From NCBI RefSeq assembly GCF_029852145.1, contig NC_079975.1, forward strand, positions 17,233,275 to 17,297,274: a stretch of DNA of 64,000 bases. Direction: 5' to 3'. This DNA comes from Microplitis mediator. Lineage: Eukaryota > Arthropoda > Insecta > Hymenoptera > Braconidae. Under the pieces are notes generated by a model that ran no database searches, was not told where the DNA came from, and saw only the letters and a list, made by a program, of their open reading frames with translations. Made by a program: the position numbers and the translations under genes. Shown here piece by piece: positions 1 to 12,200 of this stretch; position 1 is the stretch's first letter; every line of letters begins with the position of its first letter.

Positions 1-260
1 ATGAAGCGGTTTTTAATATTAATATTAATAGCTTAAACTTTAATAATATTTTTTTTTTCATCGTTTCAAACAATATTTTCCGCATAACTTGAAAAAAAAA
101 AAAAAAATAGCCGATTTTTTTGAATCAGTTTAATAAACATGTATACGGAAAAAAATTTGACATTTTGCTTACAATACTGAGTCAAGTCAATAAAATAAGT
201 TTTTGCATTGAATAAAGTCGAATTTTTCTTAAAGTTGAATTTAAATAAATTTTGTTGCAG
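1..260 (+). other. UBR3 intron (3' part)
   Basis: AT-rich sequence with T-tracts ending in TTTTGTTGCAG at 260, the acceptor of the first visible UBR3 exon. No other feature is seen. Confidence 0.6.
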
Positions 261-3200
261 GCTAATCCTTTATGTCCTTATACTGGTAGTGTTTCCTGTG
301 CCGCAAAAGATGCAGATTTTAGTAATTGGTATGAAACAGATAGTTTAGTAGAAAATTTGAAAGCTGTAATACCCAGATCAACGATTATTCATTCATCTTC
401 TGAATACAATCCTGAAAGTAAGAAATCATTATCTATATATAGTTGAAAAAGTTCCAATAAGCTAGACGGTATATTTATTTTTTAATTTTTCATAGACAAT
501 TCAGACTGGGAAATAGCGAGTGACATTACTGAAAGCTCGTTAATGTTAAATGATGAGTTCGATGTGGACATTGGTGAATCTCCTGAAGTTTGGGACTTAG
601 ACTTATTGGGTGAAACTGATAATGAACATAGGAATACGACTGCTCCTATGGAGACCGGATCATTACCTGCGTTACCTGCTAATGAAAGTAAGTACTTGGT
701 GTAAAATTTTGTTTATCAATTTTCCATATTTTTTAATCTTCGTTAAATCATCCCATATAACAATCTTGTTCAAGGCTTAAGCAAGCCCGGTCTCAAGTTC
801 GATGACCGTTAGTGTCTTTTCCTACTTATGTGTCTTGCTGCCGATACTTGTGGCAAGATTTCAATAGCAAGCCTAGTGCAAGCCTTATACAATAAATTCG
901 TGCCAGATTATAACTCAATTCTGGAGGAGGGCTATAGTTGAAAATAGTTGCGCATGGCTTGCTCAAAATCTGCTCAAGGCTCGAAATCGACCTTAAGCCT
1001 TGAGCAGATCTTGCGTAAGCCATTCGTAAGTACCTGCCGTAAATTACTGGTGCAAGAAATGCACCAGAAACTTTTTAACTGCACCGTATCTAAGATATCT
1101 TCAATATTCTTGTGTACAACGCCTTTAGCAAGTCATGCACAAGCAGTCTTGATGAGGATTTCATGCTAAATGATGTTGCGCAAGACCCATACGTAGGAAA
1201 AGACACTAGTGACAAAAGATTTTGCTCAAAGCACTTAATTTAGAATCTTGCTCGAACACGTGTTACTTGGGATATGGTTAATCAAAGATTTTATTCGTGA
1301 AAATAAAATACTTACTATTTCGTACTCTTTATTAAACCGTAATTTATGTATAATTTCTTAATTATAATATAATGGCTTATTAGCATTGGCTGAATGGGAC
1401 CTGACTATTGTACCTGCAGATGAAGTACCGCGTGACAACATTGAAGACGACGAAATACCAGCTCGTCAAAGAGCTTTGCCACCGGCCGTTGAAGAATCCA
1501 TGGCACTAGTTCCCAATACACATTCTCCGAGTAAGTAAATCTTTTATAATTATGAGTAACAGGGTGGTCCAAAAAAAACGAAGTCTTTTAGATATCGTCT
1601 CAAAAGATTCTGCTCGGTATAAAAAACATTATCCTAAAAGCGCAGCTCGATATCTCAAGTCTTCGAGACGCTCAACGATTTTCCGTTTTCCCATATAAAT
1701 AACACATAAAAAAATAATTTTTTTTTCGTTTTTTCCGCATAAAACTCTAAAAAAAATTTATTCCAATTTCGATGTAGATAGTCTTATAAAAAATTTAATT
1801 GTCTGCAAAAAAGCTCTGATATATTTTTACTTCTAACAGAGTATGATTTTATATCACGATTTATATTACAATGGATCTGATTATATAATTATTAGGGTGT
1901 CAAAAAAATCGACTACTTTTTTTTACTCGCTACACGGAAAAATTGGTTGCTAGACACCTTTAGAAAACTCTCACCAAAAATGAGCTCTTAATTTCAATAA
2001 TATGAAGGTTCTCCGCATTACAGTTTCTGATTTTTTTCTCAGTCCATTAGAAAAAAATTCATGTCTCAATGATGAATTGATCGCACAGCAAAACGCTGTA
2101 TTTTTTTTTGGGAAATTAAATGCTCTACAAAAAAGGTTTCTTACGTTGGTATCGTAAGTCTCACCATTTTAAAAATATTGAGGATTGAAGTTTGATTATT
2201 TTAGGACAAATTTGTTTTTTCGCTTATAAATTTCCTAACTCGTGAACAAATGAGGATTATTAAATGGGCAATGCATATTTTTGTAGGAAATTAAATGCTC
2301 TACAAAAATGGTCTCTTATACTTAGTTGATCAAATTAAGCGTTTAAAAGATATTCATCATCAAAGTTTAATGCATACCGATCTTAACAGTTTTTGATAAC
2401 TAATTTGGAAATTTTCAATTTAATTTATGACTTTTGAAAAAATTTATACAAATTTAAGTTTTTACCAACAGAAAAATACTTCAAACTATATCTCAAATTT
2501 TTTTTTCAGACGTAAGTATGTTTGGCTGAATTGAAAAAAAGAAATTTTGCATAATTTATTGCTTAGAGTAAATTATTCATCAATCCCCGAAAAACATGAC
2601 GTTTTTCTTATAATTTTATTATGAAACGTATAAGTAGTAAAGAAAAAAAATGCTTAATTAGTCATAAGAAAGTATTTTATTTTAATTATCTACTGAATTA
2701 TAAATTTTTAGACGACTATCTTACTTTCATACGCTTGAATTATAAAACTTATTTCTTGATCCAAGTAGGGTAATTTTTTTGATGTTCTTTAACAATTTGT
2801 AATAACAAATGAAGAAGAATTTTTTATTTTATTACAAATTTTTTCGGGATTGATGAATAATTGACTTTAAGCGATAAATGATGCACGATTTCTTCTTTTC
2901 AATATAGCCAAACATACTTACGTCCGAAAAAAAAACTTGACATATAGTTTGGAGTATTTCTCTGAAAGTATAAACTTAAATTCCTATAAATTTTCTGAAT
3001 AGTCATAAATTAAATTAAAAACTTCCGAATTAGTTATCAAAAACTGTTAAGATCGGTTCCCTGATTAAAAAAAGCGATTTAAAACGATTTGCAATGTTAA
3101 ATACCCATAAGAAGAGGGATTCAAAATTATTCAAGATATTCAAAAGCATTAAAAAGTATTTAAAATTTTTTTTTTCGAATCGTTTTAAATCGCTTTTTTT

Positions 3201-6200
3201 AATCAGGGTTTGCATTAAAGTTTGATGATGAGGTGTGACGCTTTTTGGGACCTAGACAATTCATCCCGGACAATTCATCACTTAATTCTAATATTCTTAA
3301 TAGAAATCTAGAAAATTTTCAATAGAATTCCATTAAAAAAAAAAAAAGAAAGGAGAAAAAAATCCCTTCGTTTCTTTTTCCGTGAAAAAAGAGAATCTCA
3401 ATAAGGGGGTCCAGGGGTGAATCCCCGGTAGGGTTTAGGGACCTAGTGCAATTTTTGACATTTTTTTCCGTGTGAGTATATTCTTTTAATTGCACATACA
3501 CAAAATTCGTGAAAAAAGAACGCTATGTTTCACACCCTTTTATATGTGGGTACCAGTGCGGTCAGATCGTAGCCAATATGAAATAATTTCGATTTTTCAA
3601 ATCTTTTCAAATTAGATTTCTTAATCAGAGCTGCAAATTTATTCAAGTTGCGGATAAAATGGCTATCTAGATATTGTGTAGGTTGATAAACGGCTACTTA
3701 CAGTGCGCCTTACAGGCATGATAAAACAGGATAACCGTGTATGTATTAAATAAAAAAGTATTGTTATTATTATTATGGAAAGATAAATTTAGGAAACTAA
3801 TGTTCAATATTTAGAATAATAAAGCAAAAGCTGTTAATAATTTTAAGTTAATACTGCTATACATATTTAAGTAGTTTATAGTACTAGTAACTACAAATAT
3901 TAGATGAGATTATTATTATTCTATACTTATCACTTCATAGTTACCACAACTATGCACTTCTCTCTCAGTGCAACATTGAATGAAAACTCGAATTTCAAAA
4001 ATCAAGCTAAAGAACCTCCCCCCCCCCCTTTTTTTTTCGAAAATTTTCAATTTTCTTAGTAGGAAGTTGAAAAAATTGTACAGATTCTAAAGAACCCCCT
4101 CCCCTCCCCTCTTACCTTATAACTGAAGTTCCCAATTTTTAAAAGCAAGTAATAGCCACTCGAAAATTTGAGCAATTTCTTTAATAGTAAAGAATTTTTT
4201 TTTTTAATTATTGTGATTATTGATGACATCATTCCTTTTTACCAATATATTGATGTTCAAGGCAAAATGTCTGCAATATCAGTGTCTTAAGAAATTAAGT
4301 TGCACTATAATACAAGCCTCATTTAGATTATTACATTTATTTTAAACAGGGCTTTTACCGATGACCGAATCATCGAGATTTTCCCGTGTGCCGCAGCGTG
4401 GAACAGCAAACCCGGCTACAAGCAATGAAGTAGATCTTTTGCAAGTTTTGTTTCCACGACTTGGTGCTGCTGGTGTTACCTCGACTGATATTGTGCCTTC
4501 AACGTCTCATTGTCAGCAACAGATTGTAAATAGAGACAACCAGGTAGGTGTTTGTCTTAATGGATCACGTATTTTTATAAAAAAAAAATATTAGGGAATA
4601 TAATTTTAAAAATAATATGGAATAATGTGATTTGTGGAAAAAGTCGATATATTTGACAATCATAAGTTTTATACGATCGTTAAATACCGTATTTATACAA
4701 GGATAACTATTGTTTTTGTAAAAAAAATTTCAAACTACGATTATCAATCACTTTAGTTTGCACATATTGAAAACTTTATTTACAGTTTTCATGTGTGATT
4801 TCATTGTATTACCCATAAAGTGTAAATATCGTTTCTGTAAATAGATCGGTTAAAAATTTTAAAGCAATCCCGGGAAAAAATGATCAGACCTGACCATGCC
4901 TGTTTATGTATGATCAGGCCTGATTATACCTGTTCATGTCCGTCCATTCCTGAAACGTTAAATACGCTCAGGCCTGATATACCTGCCCATGTTTGTTCAT
5001 GTCTGTTCATGTCTGAAACGTTAAATACGCTCAAGCCTGATCATACTTGTCCATGCCTGTTTATGTCTGATCCAGCCTGATATATGAGATTCAATTTAAA
5101 ATCTTAGTTATAATTAAATATAACTAACTTAGTTATAATTATATATAGCTAACGTCGTTATAATTATATATAACTATAAATCAATAATTAATAAATTAGA
5201 TATAAAATTTTGTTGACTAAAAATCTATCATGTATAAGATATAAAATTTTGTTGACCAAGAATCTATCACGTATAAGATTTTTATTACTTGAAGTTTATA
5301 CAAAAGTTACTTTTCAAGTCTCTTAGATCAACGGGTAGCGGGTTAAACTTTCGAACGCAAGGTCCACGGTTTAAATCTTGCACACGCCCGAATTTTTTAT
5401 TTATTTTTTTATTTTTATAGAAATAATTTTATATAATTGTATAGAGTTATACATAATTATTAGACTGGGCTAAAAAAATCGACTATTTTTGTTTTTTTTC
5501 GATACTATGAGAATATTATTCCTGATGACAAAAAAAAATTATTGTACAAGTTTGAGCTCTTAATATTGATATTAAGAGATGTATCGTTACGACTTTTAGT
5601 TTTATGACAGAAATTCCATTTTTTACCCAAAACTCGTAAATCATCTATCTGAAAAATTTGAGCAATGGATATTCTTAAACGAAATTTAATTCCCTACAAA
5701 AAATCTCTCTTAGTAAATTGACGTAAAACGAGCCGTTTCCTTGTAACCGTGCCTTAAACATTGATTTGTTTTTTAAATTGTTTGTTTATATTTTGGATTC
5801 AGGTTATTAGAGTCGTTTTGACTCAATTTCAACCTTGAATAACTTTCGAAGGAGTGAATTTAGCAAAAAATGTTAAGAAACCTTTTTTGTAGAGCATTAA
5901 ATTTCCTTCGAGAATATGTATCTTGGCCAAAAAAAATTTTAATATTTCTAGTAGTTACAAAAATCCAAAATATAAACAAACAATTTAAAAAACAAATCAA
6001 TGTTTAAGGCACGGTTACAAGGAAACGGATCGTTTTACGTCAATTTACTAAGAGAGATTTTTTGTCGGGAATTAAATTTCGTTTAAGAATATACATTGCC
6101 CAAGTTTTTCAGATAGATGATTTACGAGTTTTGGGTAAAAAATGAAATTTCTGTCAAAAAACTAAAAGTCGTAACAATACACCTCTTAATATCAATATTA

Positions 6201-9200
6201 AGGGCTCAAACTTGCACCATAATTTTTTTTTGTCATCATGAATAATATTTTCACAGTATTGAAAAAAAAAAATAGTCGATTTTTTTGGCCCAGTCTAATA
6301 ATTATATATAATTATATAGGGCCATTTTTTATCTCTAATTTTTTTGCCGTGGTGGGCATAAACAGACATGAGCATACCTGATCAGACCAGATCAGGCCTG
6401 GTCAGGCATGGCCATTTTTCATGTCTGATCAGGCCCGAAGACTCATGCTTGTTCATGTCTGATCAGGTATGATCATTTTTTCCCAGACAAAAACAAAAAA
6501 TTGAAAAATATGCTACTGAAAATTTTTGTGTACGATTATTTTTAAGGAAACGCAGTTTTGGACAGAACTTAACGAAAGTAATCAAGGTAAAGAGTAAAAG
6601 GAGTATTGAACTAGATTATAAACTCGGAATATGAAATACCCGAAAAAAATTGAGAAAACAATGATTTTATAATGGTTTTGTTAATTAATTAAAAGAGAAC
6701 GTCAGGGTGAGACTTCGGTATAATATTTGAAACATTTAATACTTTATATTATGAGGTGTCTAGGGAAAATGAGGTAATTCGTTATTTTTGAAATTTTCCA
6801 ACATTGATATCACTCAAGCCAATCAACCGATTTTGATTGTTTTTTCGGCAATCGACGTATTTTACCGAGAAGGGGAGAAGGGGGTTAATTGAACCAAAAA
6901 TACTTTCACAATTTTTTTTTTTGGATGAATAAAAGCAAAATGATAACTTTTTTTTTTTAATTATACTTCATTATATAGACTACACGGAAAGAATTTTTGT
7001 ACGAATATCGCCATGTTGTTCATTCTAAAAATTACTCTAAATCGAGTAATCTTGGGCCATTATGACTTTTTACTTTTGAATTACGAAATTTTACTCTTTC
7101 AGTGAGTAAAAAACAATCAGATTAATTTTTACTCACAATTACGAGTGAAAATTACCCCTGGCGGCTGTCTAGATAAGTTCTCTCTAATTCAATTTTTACT
7201 CGTAGGTTATGATAAAAAGTTGGTGATTCATTTTATAAAATTTATATTAAATTATGATAAAAATTACAATTAATAGGTTGAAATTTCTGTAAAAAATCTA
7301 AAACTATCTAATTGCATTAGAATATGACTTAAAATTAATGTTTTGGAAAAGAAAAAAAAAATTACACGTATTGTGTTGAAAAAGAAAAGAAACAAAATTT
7401 TTATTTAATTTTAAAATAAATATTAAGTTATAGAGAGATAAAGAGATCGTCTTGTTTTTTCTAAGCATACGTTTGTGTGCGTAACATGTAAGTTGTCACG
7501 AGCAAAATAAAAGACATTCAATCGAAGCCGATATTAATCGAAGATTAACGAAGACGACTGAATTATTACGCTGCAGTTTAGAGTACACGGAAAGAAAATT
7601 ATGGCAGCGGTTCCCATAATTCTGTGAAATTTTTTCCTATACCATCATAGGAATTACGACCATAAATTATGGGAGCGGTTCCTATAATTATAGTAATGTT
7701 TCCCATAATTATAGGAATAGTTCCTATAATTATGGGAATGATACCCATAACACTATAGGAATGGTTCCTATAATTATAGGAATGGTTCCTATAATTTATA
7801 GGAATACTTTCTATAATATTATAGGAACCATTCCCATAATATTATGGGAATGGTTTCTATAATAGTATGGGAACTATTCCCATAATATTATGGGAATGAT
7901 TCCCATAATGCAATTGGAATGGTTCCTATACCATTATGGGAATCATTCCCATAATATTATGGGAATAGTTCCCATACTATTATAGGAACCATTCCCATAA
8001 TATTATAGGAATGGTTCCCATATTATCATGAAAAAATTAATTTAAAGAAGTGTGGTAATCACTTCTACAATACACAGAAATATTATTAAACATAAAAACA
8101 AAAATTCAAATATTGAAAAAAAAAATCGTATTTGGCAAAAAAACATTAAAATTTTTAACAAGAATTTTTTGTCAGCACAAAACATTCAAGAAAATTCAAA
8201 TTTTGGGAAATTTCTACACTATTGTGCAAAAAAAAAATTTTATGATATTATAGGGATGGTTCCTATAACATTATGGGAATAGTTCCCATAATATTATAGG
8301 AATAGTTCCTATACTAATATAGGAACCATTCCCATAATGGTATGGGAACTATTCTTATACTATTATGGGGATGGTTCCCATAATATATGGGAACCATTCC
8401 TATAGTAGTATAGGTACTATTCCCATACCATTATGGGAACCATTCCCATAATGCATAGGAAAACTTCCCATAATTTTCTTTCCGTGTAAATAATACTTCA
8501 ATAGATTCGAAATTTGATTCGAAGTGCAAGTAATTTTTCATCAGAACATCAATAGGTTTAAAAAAATGTTATATTGGGGAGTAAACATTAATACACGTAG
8601 AATAAAAATCCGTAGATTCAGATAAAATGTTCACATTAACCGATTAAATACGGAATCCCAACAGAGTATAAAATCATGTAATTATACCACTTTATCTGCT
8701 GTTAAAAAATTACTCACTAGTAGAGTAAAATATAGTCTAGTGATATTAATATTTCAACGGAAAATATTAAAAGTTGAAATAAAAAATACTAATTTTTTGG
8801 AATGACCCAGGATTACTCGAAATTGCAGAGTAATTTCCATCAAAAAATTATTTCCATGTATCATTTCTTATGAGCCCATAAGTTAACGAATGATAAAAAT
8901 TTTTGATAAATACGAATTTGTACAACTGCATCAAATGGTTCAGTCGTCCCCTTTTCAGGGGCAATTGAACCACTAGTCGGGGATAATTGAACCAAGAGTA
9001 TTAGAACCACAAACGAATGACTTCAACGAATTTACTATTCATTACAGTTTAAAACTAAAATTACAACACTTCGTTAAGATTAAACAATTTGTCAAGAGCT
9101 GAAAAAAAGTTGACATATCTAAGAACACAAAAGCTTGAATTTTTCAAAATTAAATGATCATAATGATTTCAAACCTTGGTCAGACTAAGGTTTAGTGTAT

Positions 9201-12200
9201 TAAAACATATTTTCAAGAGGACGACTCATTTTTCTATTTTCTAAGCTTACTGGTTCAATTTACCCCGTCTCCCCTACTTAAACTGACTAGATTTTGGAAT
9301 TGATCAGTTCAGCCTTCAGATATTTGAAAAAATCGTTTGTTACTATTTCTTTCGGCAACAATATTTCTCGAATAAATTAACCGATTAAGATATCCCGATG
9401 AAAAAAGATTTTATACAATTATATATAGACTATATATAATTATATATAGACTATATATAAATTGGATAGAAAAAATGGCCCGATCCAATTGTATACAATT
9501 TGTATAGAAATTGTATACAATTCTATACAAATTGTATACAATTCTATATAATTATATACAATTCTATATATTGCAATTGTATAGAACTGTATATAATTAT
9601 ATAGAATTGTATACAATTTGTATAAATTATATAGACTTGTATACATTTTGTATAGAATTGTATACAATTTTTATACAGTTGTATACAATTGGATCGGGCC
9701 ATTTTTTGTATATAACTTTATACAATTGTATAAAATCTTTTTTCATCGGGATAATAGTTTTTGCAGTTTTTTCGGTATTAATTGATCCCGTTGTTTTTAA
9801 GAAATTTTGAGAAAACTAAATAAAAAAATCTTTTTTTATTTTTTTAAATTATTTTCTAATCTATTCCATCGAATTGTCTGAAATTCTAAGAAACGTTGAC
9901 GGCTAATAAGCTTTTTCGATTCCTGCAAAAACCATTCAAATCGGTTTATTAGTTTAAAATTTATAGAAGGTTCCGCATATAGACACTACATACACATACA
10001 CACGCACGCACATACACAAACACACACTTAGGCATCACTCTGAAAATAGTGAGGATAGCTTCTTAGGACTTTAAAACGTTTACATCTCATGATAATTCGA
10101 TTTTCACAAACCGGAATAATTCGATAATTTCTTGAATTTTTCGAAAATCGTCGATTTTCATAGCGGGAAGTTGAAAGTTTTTTTCGGTATTCGATACTTT
10201 AATATCTAAGTAAATTGATCTCAAATTGCATGAGTCTGTTTATTAGAATACTTTTGACTATAATACAATGTTTATAATATACGTTATCCATCCATCAGTG
10301 TTGAAATTGTTAGTTTCCACAAGTAGTTATGTGGAAAAATTGTCAAGCCTTACATATCAACATAATATCGATATTAGTTAAGAGTTATTCAGAAACTCAG
10401 TATTAAAGGAGTTTTCAGCTATTGGTTCCATAATTGAAAATATAATTCTCTTACAAAATTAGTGGGAATTTTTTATTAATTGAAATATTTTAAAAATTTT
10501 CTAGAGTGGACAAATATATCAAGCTGGATCCAAAACTGGAGAGAATATAATTTCTCTACTGTTAAAACTTCATTCTCAACTATCAGGTGTGCCTGATAGT
10601 TGGAATCCAGACGAAGTTCCAAGCTTTGTTCCTAATGAAGGCAGTAGTGCAAGCAAAATATTTATGACATCGCAACCTGTAGAATCGCGGATCGGTGATG
10701 GCCCATTTTTTATTGGTCAATTACTAAAAAAAATTTCGAGGCTCGATCCAAGCTTAAACCAAAATATATCTGAAATTAGGAATAAAATTTGGCCTCAAAA
10801 TAAAGACTGTGAAGATGCCCAGCGTGAGCGTGAACATCGAGAACGTGAAGAAAAACGCAAAAAAGCGAAAGAAAGGCAACAAAAGCTTATGGCTGATTTT
10901 GCTAATCAACAAAAACAGTTCATGAAAAAGGCGATGGAAACTGATGAAGCGGGAGCATCTGGTATGGATTGGGATCACAGTGAAACATCAAATCAATTAA
11001 CTAGTAAAAAAGAATATGATTGTGTTATTTGTAATAGAACAACTTCAAGTACTGACGAAAAACCAATGGGGCTTGTTGTTTTAGTCCAAGCAACTAGTGT
11101 GATAGGTCATGAGAGACAGCAACCTGAAAGACTTCAATTACCAACTTCTGATGATGATTCATCTATACCAAAAAATAGCACTCGAGGCGCTTATTTTGAT
11201 TATCGAATTGATGAGATGCACAAACATTTTGATACATTTTCGTGGCTATTATCTGTTAATTTAGGTTGGGAAGGTGGAGTGTATGTACAAACTTGTGGTC
11301 ATCATCTCCATTTAGATTGCTTGAAAGCTTATAGGCAGTCTCTTAGAAGTCAACAGAGACAACAGAGTCTTGCAGTTGAGCGAGGCGAATACCTTTGTCC
11401 TCTGTGTCGTCAACTCGCCAACTCCGTGCTCCCGCTTTCTCCTCAACTTGGAGAATGTTCTGCTATTGTTCGGTCCCGTCACACTTGTACTTCAGCAATT
11501 CTTTCTGAATTAAATAACTTTCTCAAAGAAATTCAACGTAATCCAGTTTCATCGAACTTATCTATGGCAATGGGAAAAGCCATGGAAGAAATGACGGCTT
11601 CAACATACTTAAAGTATAAGCAAAAAAACTGCCAACCTAGTCACCAAAGTCTGTTTCTTTTTGTCACATCAGTTGCAAGAACTAATTTAGAAGTAGAGCT
11701 TGTTCAGCGCGGTGGATCGTTGTGTTCATCATCACAAGAAACAGTGTTATTAACACCAAAACGAGATTGTATAGTCGCACTTTTTCACGTTTTAGCGATG
11801 CATGCAAGAGTTTTGACAAACTGGCCAGTACATCAAACTTGGCAGTACATCTCCGGATTACCTTCAGATTTAGCGACTCCGCTTGCCGTCGCTCCGCATG
11901 AGCGTGAAGTCCCTTTCCTCCTTAGAGATCCTACTGCACTTCTTATTCAATTCATTCTTCTTTTACCACTACATATCGATCAAACATATTTTTCAAGTGT
12001 AGTAAAAGTAATTTATAATCTTCTATACTATCAAGTTATTGTTCAAGTGAGCTGTACCTTAACAAAAAGTGAAAGAAATAAAAAGACAAGATTACCTGAA
12101 CGAAATACCTCTTCGGCATTGATGTCTTCCGACTCTATTATTCGCATGGTTATTAATCACTTTGAACAAACAGACTTTTATGAAGATGAACCATCTTATC

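Larger units (their letters stand above)
4869..6486. mobile_element. CCCGGGAAAAAATGATC-ended decamer-array element, copy A
   Basis: The left end CCCGGGAAAAAATGATC and the inverted right end GATCATTTTTTCCCAG frame the element. Order inside: decamer array, AT-rich block with a duplicated 40-bp unit (5200-5282), tRNA-like sequence, AT-rich block into which a palindrome has inserted (5463-6295), then a short decamer array. Copy B at 16483-18616 has the same order in the opposite orientation. No transposase is present, so it is non-autonomous. Confidence 0.75.
6871..9275. mobile_element. TIR element with GGGGAGA...TTGAACC ends
   Basis: The left end AGGGGAGAAGGGGGTTAATT and the inverse of the right end (AGGGGAGACGGGGTAAATT) match. 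Further internal motifs (GGGGCAATTGAACCA near 8957) belong to the same family. It hosts nested elements at 6981-8860 and 7586-8486. No coding capacity is seen. Confidence 0.55.
4544..10504 (+). other. UBR3 intron 4 (6 kb, element-filled)
   Basis: The donor is CAG|GTAGGT and the acceptor is TTTTCTAG|AGT. The intron contains the elements listed separately at 4869-6486, 6871-9275 (with nested 6981 and 7586), 9394-9750 and 9925-10190. Nothing is recognised in 4544-4868, 6487-6870 or 10191-10504. Confidence 0.7.

Noticed and set aside
826..1169. Short open frames on both strands as small genes
   Set aside because: They lie inside the 750-1273 inverted-repeat element and mirror one another.
7586..8486. 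CRISPR-like array of short palindromic repeats
   Set aside because: Units are contiguous complementary words without unique spacers, the element has TIRs and TA flanks, and the genome is eukaryotic. The same applies to the decamer arrays.
9440..9810. Tyr/Ile/Leu-rich open frames on both strands
   Set aside because: They are produced by the GTATACAATT word array of the MITE at 9394-9750.
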